Assembly (NCBI RefSeq): GCF_016482825.1
Contig: NZ_JAEMNV010000003.1
Coordinates: 124,001 to 188,000 of the forward strand
DNA length: 64,000 nucleotides
Direction of reading: 5' to 3'
Origin: Antrihabitans stalagmiti
GTDB taxonomy: Bacteria > Actinomycetota > Actinomycetes > Mycobacteriales > Mycobacteriaceae
Shown here: one piece after another, positions 42,436 through 50,874 of the stretch
Layout of the letters: each line of letters begins with the position of its first letter
How positions within the stretch are numbered: position 1 is the first letter of the stretch
Made by a program: the position numbers and the translations under genes
Notes under the pieces: generated by a model
Told to the model about the DNA's origin: nothing
What the model saw: the letters and a program-made list of their open reading frames with translations, nothing else
The model's database searches: none

Positions 42436-43765
42436 GAACCTGAATATTGTTGGTAGGCAACAGGTTGGTGGTTGTCTTCTTGTTCGAATGGAAGGTGAGT
42501 TCGACGTCGCGCAGGATCGTGCGCAGCATCAACTTGGCTTGAAAGAGGGCCAGCCGGTCACCGACGCAACGGTGCGTCCCGCCGCCGAACGGGATGAGCG
42601 TGAAGGTGCCGGGCTTGGTGTCGACGAAACGTTCCGGCCTGAACACGTTCGGGTCCGGATACAGCGTCGCATCGCGGTGAATACCGTGGATGAACGGCAA
42701 AACGAGGCTGTTCGGAGCGATGGCGTAGTTGCCCAATTGGTATGTGGTGCGGGTGACTCTGCCGAACACTGGGGCTGGTGCGTGCATTCGCAGGGTCTCG
42801 TGGAGTACGGCTTCGATGTAGGAGTAGTCGTCGGAGTCGGTCCGGGCTTCGGCCGTTGCGATGGCCAGCTGCTGCGGGTTTTGTAGGAGGTAGTCCACCG
42901 CCCAGGTGACGGTCGATGCGGTGGTTTCGTGGCCTGCGAGCAGGATCGTGAACAGTTGGTCGCGCAGTTCTCGGTCGGAGAGGGGCGGCCCCTCGAGCCG
43001 CATCATGAGGTCGAGCAGGTCGGGTTGCTCGACCTCCCGCGCATTCCGGCGCCGAGCTATTTCGGTGTAGATCAGGGACTCGCAGGCAGCGATCTCGGCG
43101 TGCAGCTTCGTCCACGTCTTGAGTCCGCCGAGCCGTCGCGTTGCGTAACGCACGATGTACTCGTTCGACATCGCGGTGCGCAACATCGCGTGCATCGGCG
43201 GTTTCCAGATCGGCATCTGCTCCTCGGTAATACCGAGCGTGATCTGCAGGATCGATTCCAAAGTTACGTCGAGCATCCGTTCCTGCACGTGCACCGGACC
43301 GGCGCCTGCCCAGGTTGCGACGTCTGTGCGGACGCTCGAGTCGAGGCCGTCGCCCCACTTCTGTAGTTCGTTTCCGCGTAGCCGAGGTAGGACAAGCTTG
43401 CGGATGCGTTGGTGGTCTGGTCCGTCGACGAGAAATAGCGATCGATCGCCGTAAAGCAGTTCGAGGACGTGATTGGCCAGGGTTGGATCGACAACTTCCG
43501 CGGACGCGGTGAAGAGGGGCTTCACCAAGTTGGGATCACGGAACAGGACGACGGAGCGGACTCCGTCGAGAATCTCGAACCCGATCGGCACGTCGACCCG
43601 AAAGATGTCTCCGTAGCGGTCGAACAGTTTGTCGACGACGTCGTCGCCGTAGCGGGCGTAGTCGACGAGCAATCGTGGCAGGCTCCACCATTTCACGGTG
43701 GGAACAGCGAGTTGTGTTGTTGCCGAATACGACTGCTTCGTTGCGGTGTGTAGTCGGGTGCTCAT
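42416..43765 (-). CDS. Cytochrome P450
   Basis: 449 residues from ATG 43765 with AGGAG at good spacing. I-helix AGHETTAST (acid/Thr pair for oxygen activation), K-helix ETLR, and haem-binding FGGGTHRCVGDRLA with Cys400 as thiolate ligand. Soluble bacterial CYP with no membrane anchor. Needs an external ferredoxin and reductase; none is in this pair, but the FAD/2Fe-2S reductase at 39372 is 3 kb away. Substrate unknown; lipid or terpenoid hydroxylation is plausible. The stop lies inside the 71-bp repeat. Divergent from a TetR. Confidence 0.94.
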   Translation of the reverse strand: MSTRLHTATKQSYSATTQLAVPTVKWWSLPRLLVDYARYGDDVVDKLFDRYGDIFRVDVPIGFEILDGVRSVVLFRDPNLVKPLFTASAEVVDPTLANHVLELLYGDRSLFLVDGPDHQRIRKLVLPRLRGNELQKWGDGLDSSVRTDVATWAGAGPVHVQERMLDVTLESILQITLGITEEQMPIWKPPMHAMLRTAMSNEYIVRYATRRLGGLKTWTKLHAEIAACESLIYTEIARRRNAREVEQPDLLDLMMRLEGPPLSDRELRDQLFTILLAGHETTASTVTWAVDYLLQNPQQLAIATAEARTDSDDYSYIEAVLHETLRMHAPAPVFGRVTRTTYQLGNYAIAPNSLVLPFIHGIHRDATLYPDPNVFRPERFVDTKPGTFTLIPFGGGTHRCVGDRLALFQAKLMLRTILRDVELTFHSNKKTTTNLLPTNNIQVLARRAS

Positions 43766-43846
43766 CGTCGAATCTCCTATGCCCGGCCCGGTACCGACGG
43801 TTGTGGTGGCGAATCCGGCCGAGCGGTTCCACAAAACCATATATCA

Positions 43847-43880
43847 GTGCAATCTGTATTTCAATGAAATCTGTAATTCA
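43847..43880. promoter_or_regulatory. AT-rich operator-like region between P450 and TetR
   Basis: Contains the dyad ATTTCA-A-TGAAAT (43858-43870) and two direct repeats, AATCTGTATTTCA and AATCTGTAATTCA, spaced about 17 bp apart. TGCAATCTGT near 43848 is the complement of ACAGATTGCA found upstream of the paralogous TetR at 10694. A likely binding region for the adjacent TetR. Confidence 0.5.
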
Positions 43881-43952
43881 GCCTCACGGGGAGCAACCTG
43901 AGATACTGTCCGACGTCTGGTTGTCGTACGCGAAAGGTGCTGAGGTGAGAAC

Positions 43953-44597
43953 GTGGTGAAGCGGCGCCGGCCGCTGACTCGCGAAGAGAGTCAAGCCCTT
44001 ACGCGTGAGATCGTGCTCGAGGCTGCCGAGGAACTGTTCCTGGAACAAGGGTTCCACGCCACATCGGTTGCTCAGATCGGGGCGAACGCGGGCCGAACCC
44101 CCGGGTCCATCTACGGCAACTTCCCCAGCAAGGAAGCGCTCTGTTTTGCAGTACTCGAACGCCACTACAAACAGGTGATCGGCGAGCTTGCAGACTCGAT
44201 GGGTGCTGCGGGTGAGGATGTCGACAGCAAGCTGGATACGTTCGGTCGGTGGTGGAAGACGTTCAGTTCGAACCAGCGCTTCACGATGCTGTCCGCGGAG
44301 TACATCGCCGCTGTCCGTCGTGATGCGCAACGGTTCGACGAGCTGACGGCATTCTGGACAGTCGCCAAGATGATGCTCCGATCGATACTCGCCGCCGTCG
44401 GCGAAGTCTCCGCCGATGACAAAGGTGCGAACGCGTTGCTCGACTCAGCATTGGTCGGAATCACCTCCAGCGCGCTCGGTCTGATGGTCAGCGAAGCAGG
44501 CACCATGGTCGACAGCGAAACATCGGCAACGGTTCTCACCGACACGATGCGACTCTGGATGAACCGCATCCAAGAGTCCGGCAAACCTCGGAAATAG
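43953..44597 (+). CDS. TetR-family regulator divergent from the P450
   Basis: 214 residues from GTG 43953 (or the next codon, also GTG). HTH ATSVAQIGANAGRTPGSIYGNFPSKEALC near residues 30-60. The C-terminal part (WWKTFSSNQRFTMLSAEYIAAVRRDAQRFDEL) parallels the TetR at 10059-10694, so the two are paralogues that may share ligand type. Presumed repressor of the P450 and itself. Its stop is 9 bp before repeat copy 2. Confidence 0.9.
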   Translation: MVKRRRPLTREESQALTREIVLEAAEELFLEQGFHATSVAQIGANAGRTPGSIYGNFPSKEALCFAVLERHYKQVIGELADSMGAAGEDVDSKLDTFGRWWKTFSSNQRFTMLSAEYIAAVRRDAQRFDELTAFWTVAKMMLRSILAAVGEVSADDKGANALLDSALVGITSSALGLMVSEAGTMVDSETSATVLTDTMRLWMNRIQESGKPRK

Positions 44598-44606
44598 CGG
44601 CGAGAT

Positions 44607-44677
44607 GCGGCTGCGCCGCTCGTGAGTCTTTCCGGCGCGCCCGACCTCCGAAAAGACTCACGAGGCGCGGAGCGCCA
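44607..44677. repeat. 71-bp hairpin repeat, copy 2 (after the TetR)
   Basis: Same 71-bp unit as copy 1, same orientation, 4 mismatches. Stem CTCGTGAGTCTTTCCGG and CCGAAAAGACTCACGAG with one mismatch. Lies between the TetR stop (44597) and the DUF445 start (44710), where it can end TetR transcription. Confidence 0.85.
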
Positions 44678-44709
44678 TATTGTTAGACCGCGACACCGAG
44701 GGAGCACAC

Positions 44710-46062
44710 GTGGACATAGTTGCGTCCGGTCCGTTCATCGATTGGGAGGCGATGACCGGTCTGTCGAAGTTCTGGATCGACATGATCAGCGTCCCGCTGT
44801 TCAGTGCGGTGTCCGGCGTTCTGGTGAACTGGACCGGTGTGTACATGCTGTTCACGCCGATCAACTTTCGCGGCTTCTATGTGCCGGGTCTGAAGACGCT
44901 CTTTCCGTTTCTGCCGAGAAAGGTTCAGCAGTTGCCCATTTGGGCGCCCGGCGGAATCATCGGCTACCAAGGCTTCATACCCGCCCGCGCCGAAAAGATG
45001 GCGTGTTACATCGTCGACAAAGCCGTCGCTCGCATCGGAAGCGTCAAAGATTTCTACTACGAGTTCGATCCGCAATCGGTAGCCGTTCACATGACCGAGG
45101 TGGTGAAGCGTGACTTGCGGCCGCTGGTTGCGTCGGTGATGGAGCGCGAACATCCGGGACTGTGGCGCGACATGACGCCGGCGATGCGCGAGGTCGTCTA
45201 CGACAGAATCGAAGCGGAGATGCCCGATATCGCCGAGCGTGCGCTCGAGCGGATCGGTGAAAACGTCGAGCAGATGATCGACATCAGGTTGATGGCGATG
45301 AGGTTCTTGAAGAACAATCCGCAGACGCTGAAGGACATCGTCTGGAACATCGCGGCGCCCGAGCTGAAGTTCATGGTCAGAGTCGGCCTGCTCGGTTTGC
45401 CGTTCGGCATGCTGTTCGCGCTGGTCATCTACTACTACAAAAACGTGCCCCTGCTGTCGGCCGTCCCGGGTTGGGTCGTGGTGCTGGGCGGCGCGGCCCT
45501 CATCGGCGTTACGGTGAATCTGCTCGCGATCAAAGTTGTCTTCGAGCCCGCGGATCCGCAGCCCCGCTACAAGTACCTGTGGAAGCAAGCGAAGCTGGCA
45601 AAGCGGCAGCCGCAGGCGGCAGAGGACTTCGGCAAGCTACTCGCGACGAACGTGATCAACATTCCGAACGTCGCAGACGAATTGCTCAACGGCCCCCGCG
45701 GGGATCGAGTCCGCGGATTTATGGAAAACATCGTCACCCAAGAACTCGACCGAATTCTCGGCCGGATGCAATCAGTGGTTCGTGCTGCGGTCGGCACCAA
45801 GGAGTTCGATGCCATCAGGGCGGGTTCGATGGAGGCAGGGCTCGAGTATGCACCGACCATGGTCAACGACGAAGAGTTCAACGCCGTGCAAGCCGAGAAG
45901 ATCGAACGCTTCGCGCGAGACAAGCTTCGAGAACTGAAGCCGGCGCAGTTCATGGAATTGATCTACTCGGTGATCGAGCAGGATGCCTGGCTCCTCTACG
46001 TACACGGCGCGTTGCTCGGACTCGGGGTCGGCGGCTTGCACCTACTACTTTTCGGATCATGA
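44710..46062 (+). CDS. DUF445-family membrane protein
   Basis: 450 residues from GTG 44710, chosen for the GAGGGAG just upstream. DUF445 hallmarks: VSGVLVNWTGVYMLFTPINFRGF near the start, PFLPRKVQQLPIWAPGGIIGYQGFIPARAEKMA, and amphipathic helices with repeated E/R patterns. Membrane segments at about 220-240 (LGLPFGMLFALVIYYY), 255-275 (WVVVLGGAALIGVTVNLLAI) and the C-terminus (HGALLGLGVGGLHLLLFG). Function of the family is unknown, with proposed envelope roles. The Abi-alpha-like gene begins 2 nt after the stop. Confidence 0.85.
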   Translation: MDIVASGPFIDWEAMTGLSKFWIDMISVPLFSAVSGVLVNWTGVYMLFTPINFRGFYVPGLKTLFPFLPRKVQQLPIWAPGGIIGYQGFIPARAEKMACYIVDKAVARIGSVKDFYYEFDPQSVAVHMTEVVKRDLRPLVASVMEREHPGLWRDMTPAMREVVYDRIEAEMPDIAERALERIGENVEQMIDIRLMAMRFLKNNPQTLKDIVWNIAAPELKFMVRVGLLGLPFGMLFALVIYYYKNVPLLSAVPGWVVVLGGAALIGVTVNLLAIKVVFEPADPQPRYKYLWKQAKLAKRQPQAAEDFGKLLATNVINIPNVADELLNGPRGDRVRGFMENIVTQELDRILGRMQSVVRAAVGTKEFDAIRAGSMEAGLEYAPTMVNDEEFNAVQAEKIERFARDKLRELKPAQFMELIYSVIEQDAWLLYVHGALLGLGVGGLHLLLFGS

Positions 46063-46063
46063 C

Positions 46064-46969
46064 ATGAGCGACGACACCACCCCGAAAGCCGACGCGGAGC
46101 CGTCCGAGCACGAATCGAAATCCACTCTCGAGGTCGCCACCGAGATCGCCAAATTTGCCACCAATCCCGTCGAGATCGCCGGGGTCGCGAAGTTGTCGGC
46201 TGCGGCCCTGCTTCGCGCTGTCGGCGCGATCGGTCAGGGTTCGGTGGATGCGGCGAACGACATCGCCAAACAGATCAGTTCCGGCGAGGGGATAACTCAG
46301 ATCGTCGACGAACGAATCGTGCAGGTGTTGTCCGCCGCAATGTCAGCATTGGGCGCTGAAGAGACTGCGGATCAACGTGATTCGGACCGATCGTCGCGCC
46401 GGTCGAAGCGTCCGCTGAAGGAACGTGGCGACGCTCTGCTCTCCCGCTCCTGGAACGCAGCGGCGCAAACTGGTTCCAAGCACCCGGCATTCGACCGAAT
46501 TCTCGGTGAGATCACTCCTGACGAAGCGCGCATCCTGCGGTTCCTCGCGATCGCAGGTCCGCAGCCTGCGATCGACATCAGGACGAATACGCCGTTCGGG
46601 ATCGGTTCGCAGCGCCTCGCAGTCGGTATTTCCTTCATTCCCGACATGGCTGGATGTGCCTGGCCTGCGCGCAGCAAGAACTACTTCGGCAACCTGCACG
46701 GTCTCGGTCTGGTGAGCTTTTCGACGGAACCGGTCGAGGATTTCCGCAGATATCAAGTGACGGAGGCGCACCCGGACGCGGTGGCGGCCTCGCGTCGAGC
46801 GAAGCGCACGATTGCGGTATACCGCAGCATCTTCTTGTCCGACTTCGGCATGCAGTTCTGCCGCGAATGCTTCACGCTAGAGGGCTACGACGCCGGCGGC
46901 TGGACGAAGTACGAACACCACGACCAGTACTGGGGCAAGGGTCCACGACTGCCGAAACCGTTGGACTGA
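46064..46969 (+). CDS. Abi-alpha (DUF4393)-like protein
   Basis: 301 residues from ATG 46064. An acidic N-terminus (SDDTTPKADAEPSEHESKS) is followed by a helical region (TEIAKFATNPVEIAGVAKLSAAALLRAVGAIG), a basic linker (DRSSRRSKRPLKERG), then the C-terminal domain starting ILGEITPDEARILRFLAIAGPQPAIDIRT and ending with GMQFCRECF. The ITPDEARIL segment matches my memory of the Abi-alpha family, named for abortive-infection proteins. A defence role is not shown by sequence; co-location with DUF445 suggests a membrane-linked function. Confidence 0.65.
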   Translation: MSDDTTPKADAEPSEHESKSTLEVATEIAKFATNPVEIAGVAKLSAAALLRAVGAIGQGSVDAANDIAKQISSGEGITQIVDERIVQVLSAAMSALGAEETADQRDSDRSSRRSKRPLKERGDALLSRSWNAAAQTGSKHPAFDRILGEITPDEARILRFLAIAGPQPAIDIRTNTPFGIGSQRLAVGISFIPDMAGCAWPARSKNYFGNLHGLGLVSFSTEPVEDFRRYQVTEAHPDAVAASRRAKRTIAVYRSIFLSDFGMQFCRECFTLEGYDAGGWTKYEHHDQYWGKGPRLPKPLD

Positions 46970-47051
46970 AGGCGTATTCGGTCATGAGGCGTACCGAGGG
47001 TAGAGCGGAATTCGTCGATGAGAGCTCGGGGCAGTTGGTCAAGATGGGCAC

Positions 47052-47999
47052 ATGGAAGAACTGACCCGATACCAGGAGAACTGCGCCGCGATGGTGGTCT
47101 CGCGAGACGGGGACGAACTCGTGTTCTGGTCGGACTTCGACGACAACGGCAGATCGATAATGTCCGAATCTCGCGTGGCCATAACCGATTACATCGCGAA
47201 GGGTGAAGGTCCATGGCCGTGGTACGACCTGCGTGACCGACGATCGGGTGCTCTGCAGGTGTGCGCCGCGCTTGGCGTCACACCGCCGCCGTGGACCGAA
47301 CCGCTCGCTCCCGATGTTCAGTCGCTCTTCGATCGCGCCGGCAATGGCTGGGCCTCGGTCACCGATCTGCTCGGGAAGGGAATCGATCCCGACGTGCTCG
47401 ACGCCTGCGGGGCATCGCCGCTTTGGTACGCCGTGCGCTCGTTGCAGCCAGAGGCCGCCCTAGCGCTGCTCGACGCCGGCGCAGACCCGGGTCGGCGGAT
47501 CGAATTGTCCGCGCGGGGTGACCGTTTCACGACGATCCTGCACGAGATCGTGCTGCTCGGACGTACGACGGCCTTGCAGCGGGCCCTGTCGCGCGGTGTC
47601 GACCCTTCGTTGCGGGACTCCGACGGAGCCACACCGATTCACCGCCTCGGCGAGCGCAGCGACCACGTGAATCCTGAACTGGTACGCCGCCTCGTGGCGG
47701 CAGGAGCCGACGTGAATGCCGCGACGACGAGCGGACAGCGACCGATCGAGGCTGCGGCGCTACAGCTCCTTCCAGCCACGCTCGCGACGCTCCTGGACCT
47801 CGGTGCCGAGCCGGCCCGCGCGCTCACCGCACTGCTGGTGTGGTGGTCGGCGAACGTCCGTTGGGCGGGATATCGCGCAGGCGACGTCGTCGAGGTTGTC
47901 GAGCTGCTCCGGATCGGCGGAGCGGCGATCACCGACCGTGACCGCGAACTGGCCACGCAGGCCGGTCACGCGAAAGTGGCCGCGGCCCTGCAGGGCTAG
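47052..47999 (+). CDS. Ankyrin-repeat protein
   Basis: 315 residues from ATG 47052. The N-terminal 85 residues form a small domain without recognisable family (EELTRYQENCAAMVVSRDGDELVFWSDFDDNG). From about residue 90 come degenerate ankyrin repeats: DACGASPLWYAVRSLQPEAALALLDAGADPG, DSDGATPIHRLG...ELVRRLVAAGADVN, TTSGQRPIEAAALQLLPATLATLLDLGAE. No signal peptide. Protein-protein interaction role; partner unknown. Confidence 0.85.
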   Translation: MEELTRYQENCAAMVVSRDGDELVFWSDFDDNGRSIMSESRVAITDYIAKGEGPWPWYDLRDRRSGALQVCAALGVTPPPWTEPLAPDVQSLFDRAGNGWASVTDLLGKGIDPDVLDACGASPLWYAVRSLQPEAALALLDAGADPGRRIELSARGDRFTTILHEIVLLGRTTALQRALSRGVDPSLRDSDGATPIHRLGERSDHVNPELVRRLVAAGADVNAATTSGQRPIEAAALQLLPATLATLLDLGAEPARALTALLVWWSANVRWAGYRAGDVVEVVELLRIGGAAITDRDRELATQAGHAKVAAALQG

Positions 48000-48022
48000 C
48001 AGGTTACGGGCACAATCGAGCA

Positions 48023-48346
48023 ATGCCGGTGAAGGACGTGTGCGCACTCTTGCTCGGGCTTGGCATTGCGATCGTGGCGACGCTACTTGCACGGCAGGTC
48101 CGGGACGAGGCCGACGCGTCGATGCGCTGGGAGGGTGGAGTCGCCGTCGGGTTCGCCGCGCTGCTCTACATAGGTCCGTTCTGGATCGCACAGCTTGTGC
48201 TCACGGTGCTGGCGACAATCGACGACTCAGGCATCGCTTCGGGTTGGCTGTGGGCATGGTTGTTCGCCGCTCCGGCGATCGGAATATCGCCTCCCGCTAC
48301 AGGATTGGTCCGCTTGCTCCGCCGCGGTCGACCTGGTGTGGACTGA
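48023..48346 (+). CDS. Small membrane protein (107 aa)
   Basis: Three hydrophobic segments: VCALLLGLGIAIVATLLA, VAVGFAALLYIGPFWIAQLVLTVLA and WLWAWLFAAPAIGISPPATGLV, then a short basic tail RLLRRGRPGVD. RBS is weak. No family recognised. Its stop is 8 bp from the convergent stop of the mce operon 2 Mas gene. Confidence 0.6.
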   Translation: MPVKDVCALLLGLGIAIVATLLARQVRDEADASMRWEGGVAVGFAALLYIGPFWIAQLVLTVLATIDDSGIASGWLWAWLFAAPAIGISPPATGLVRLLRRGRPGVD

Positions 48347-48354
48347 CCTGACGA

Positions 48355-48927
48355 TCAGCTCTCCTTGGGACCGTAATCGTCGACCAGCCACTTGCCGTCG
48401 ATGTGGGCGACGGTCACCGAGAGCAGATTCGGCACACTCGCAGGCTCCGGCTGCTGCACGTTCTGAGTCTTCTGCGTCGCGAAGACCGTCACGATGTAGC
48501 GATCGGTGCCCGACGATTCGACGGATGTCGCTGCGACGCTGCCGGACGCGACAACCTGTGCCTCGGTCATGATCGCGCCGAGGGTCTCGCGGACCTGGGT
48601 GTATCTGTCCTGCAACGTATTCGAGGCGTCCTGGGCGACGCCGGCGAAGAAGCCGTCGAGGTTCTTGTAGTCGTAGGTCAACGACCGCAACACGTAGTCG
48701 TTCGCGAGTTGTGCTGCTGCGGCGCGGTTCGCCTGTTCCGCGGTGATGGCATTCAGATCGTTGGAGGCCGCGTGCCACTTCCAACCGAGGACCGCGACGA
48801 TTGCGACCATTGCAATGGTGAACGCGGCTGCGAGAGTCGTCGTCCTTCTGCTGACGCGCGCTGGTTGGAGCGATGCTTCATCGACGGATTTGTCGGCGAT
48901 CGTCGGATTCTCTTGTGTAACAGTCAT
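48355..48927 (-). CDS. Mce-associated membrane protein (Mas), mce operon 2
   Basis: 190 residues from ATG 48927 with GAGGTGAG upstream. One membrane segment (LAAAFTIAMVAIVAVLGWKW, about 33-52), then a Mas-type periplasmic domain: AAAAQLANDYVLRSLTYDYKNLDGFFAGVAQDAS and a C-terminus ending LSVTVAHIDGKWLVDDYG. Last gene of mce operon 2, 10 bp after mceF. Confidence 0.88.
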   Translation of the reverse strand: MTVTQENPTIADKSVDEASLQPARVSRRTTTLAAAFTIAMVAIVAVLGWKWHAASNDLNAITAEQANRAAAAQLANDYVLRSLTYDYKNLDGFFAGVAQDASNTLQDRYTQVRETLGAIMTEAQVVASGSVAATSVESSGTDRYIVTVFATQKTQNVQQPEPASVPNLLSVTVAHIDGKWLVDDYGPKES

Positions 48928-48937
48928 TCGTCTCACC

Positions 48938-49885
48938 TCACTTGTTGGGCACTGCCACTGCGACACGGGCCGGACCACCGTCCGGGAACACTGTGAGCAG
49001 GATGTTCATGATCGAGCCGAGATCGACTCGAAGCGGTCGGAGTTGCGATGTCGCGGGTTTGACGACCGTCGATACCAACGCAAGATCGGGCGCAAGAAGT
49101 GCGAGGTACTCGCCGATCTTTGCTACCAGAGGTCCGATCGGGTGATCCCAGACGTGCTCGGCGACGTGGGAGTATTCCTCGAATTCTTGGATGATCTGAA
49201 CACCGTTGGGAGTCAGAGCCGAGACCACAGGCGTCGTGTCACCGAGCACACTGCCGTAGCCGTCGAAGTTGTCGCCGAGTGTCTGCAGGTTGACGTAGAG
49301 CCGCGTGATCGGGTCCTTCTTGTCCTGCAGCATCTGCGCGAACATCATGGTCGCCCGGCTCAGGTTTGCTATGTCGGCCTCACGCCCCTTGTTGCCGACG
49401 GACACCGTGGTTACCAGCCGTTCCAAGGTTGCTGCATCCAATTGTCCAGTCAGCGAATCGATTTTGGTCAATGTGTCGCTGACTGTCGCGGATGCCTTCA
49501 CCTGCGTTGCAGGAACAATCGCGCCGTCGCCGAGATAGGGTCCGTCGGCGGACGGTGGCCGGAAATCGAGGTACTGCTCGCCCGCGGCAGACAGATTGCC
49601 GATCCGTACTTCGCTGTCGACCGGGATCGGGTAGGCCGCGTCCACCTCGATCTCCACCGCAAGGCCGTCGGCTGTTGTCGAAATCTGCCGTACGCGGCCG
49701 ATTTTCATACCTCTCAGGTCGACTTCGGAGGTCTCCATCAGACCGCCCGACGAGTCGACGAGGACGGTGATCGTGTTCGTGTCCCGTCGCGGATCGATGT
49801 CGAGGACCGCAACGGCCATGTAGGCCGAACACACCAACGTCATTGCGAGCAGCATGACTAGCGAGACAGGTGCCGGAATCTTCAT
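48938..49885 (-). CDS. mceF: MceF of mce operon 2
   Basis: 315 residues. Anchor VSLVMLLAMTLVCSAYMAVAVL at the start, MCE domain with MKIGRVRQISTTADGLAVEIEVDA and GEQYLDFRPPSADGPYL, then helices. Lacks the long mycobacterial MceF tail. Overlaps mceE by 4 bp. Confidence 0.93.
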   Translation of the reverse strand: MKIPAPVSLVMLLAMTLVCSAYMAVAVLDIDPRRDTNTITVLVDSSGGLMETSEVDLRGMKIGRVRQISTTADGLAVEIEVDAAYPIPVDSEVRIGNLSAAGEQYLDFRPPSADGPYLGDGAIVPATQVKASATVSDTLTKIDSLTGQLDAATLERLVTTVSVGNKGREADIANLSRATMMFAQMLQDKKDPITRLYVNLQTLGDNFDGYGSVLGDTTPVVSALTPNGVQIIQEFEEYSHVAEHVWDHPIGPLVAKIGEYLALLAPDLALVSTVVKPATSQLRPLRVDLGSIMNILLTVFPDGGPARVAVAVPNK

Positions 49886-50874
49886 CTCACAACCCCGATC
49901 GAACGCAGGATCTGGATAAGGTGATCAGCTTGCGCCGAGGCGTCGATGTGAATGTTCGGTGTGGTCGAGAGGAAGGGAATGAGCTTGTCTCGCAACAACT
50001 GATTGGTCTTGTCGATATTCATCGGAACCGTTGTGTCGGCGTTGCCTATCGTCACCAGCGCCGGTGCGATGACAGCAATAATGTCGCGGAGGTCGCCCGA
50101 TATCGGAACAAGGATGTCACCGAGCGGTTGCGCCAGGTCCCTCAGCCGAAAGATCAACTCGACGACGCCGAACACGACGCCGCTGAGTCCCTCTGCACGT
50201 GCCGGACCGTACTGCAGCATCTGGTCGACACGCTCCTTGTTCGCCGCCAGATCGGTCGAGATCGACGCCGCCGAATCGAGAATGTTGTCGATATCGTCGG
50301 TGTTGACCGTCAGATCGCGCAGAGCGCTCTGACCTGCGACGAATATCCGTTGAAAGTCTTCGTCCGTCGCAGGGAAGGCCGAATTGAACTGATTGACGAC
50401 ATCCTGCAATTGCGCGAGCCGTCCACCGGACACGATGCTCGACATTCCGCGAAGTAGATCCTCGATATTGTCGGCCGGTGCGGTCTGCGCTCTCGGGATG
50501 GTGTCACCGTCGGCGAGGTAGGGTCCCGACGAGTTGTCCGGGGGCTGCAGCGACACGTAGATCTCGCCGAGAATTGTCGCCTGGCGCAACTCTGCACGGG
50601 TCGAGACAGGAAGGCGGACAGCGCTTTGCAGGTCGACCGCTGCGACAGCGGAATCGCCGACCAGATCGACGCTGTCTACTATGCCGACCTCCACTCCCTC
50701 GGATACAACCTTCGCTTTGTCGGGAAGGTTCAGTGCGCTGGAGAACTCGACGCGCACCGAGTATTTGTCGCCGTCCACGTAGGTGCCTGGAATCGGCAGT
50801 TCCGCGGGGTTGAAACCGCAACCGGCGACGCCGATTACGACCAACGCGAGTGTTGGTGCGAGTCGCTGTTTCAT
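49882..50874 (-). CDS. mceE: MceE lipoprotein of mce operon 2
   Basis: 330 residues. Signal peptide LALVVIGVAGC with lipobox VAGC (Cys19). The MCE domain starts YVDGDKYSVRVEFSSALNLPDKAKVVSEGVEVG. GPYLADGDTIPRAQTAPADN closes it. The GFNPAELPIPGT stretch right after the Cys is typical of the LprK type. ATGA overlaps with mceD and mceF. Confidence 0.95.
   Translation of the reverse strand: MKQRLAPTLALVVIGVAGCGFNPAELPIPGTYVDGDKYSVRVEFSSALNLPDKAKVVSEGVEVGIVDSVDLVGDSAVAAVDLQSAVRLPVSTRAELRQATILGEIYVSLQPPDNSSGPYLADGDTIPRAQTAPADNIEDLLRGMSSIVSGGRLAQLQDVVNQFNSAFPATDEDFQRIFVAGQSALRDLTVNTDDIDNILDSAASISTDLAANKERVDQMLQYGPARAEGLSGVVFGVVELIFRLRDLAQPLGDILVPISGDLRDIIAVIAPALVTIGNADTTVPMNIDKTNQLLRDKLIPFLSTTPNIHIDASAQADHLIQILRSIGVVR

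Noticed and set aside
42380-42886. Open frames starting in the 71-bp repeats with GAPDLRKDSRG-like peptides
   Set aside because: The peptide similarity between the two sites simply reflects the DNA repeat; no RBS, and the frames overlap the P450 antisense.
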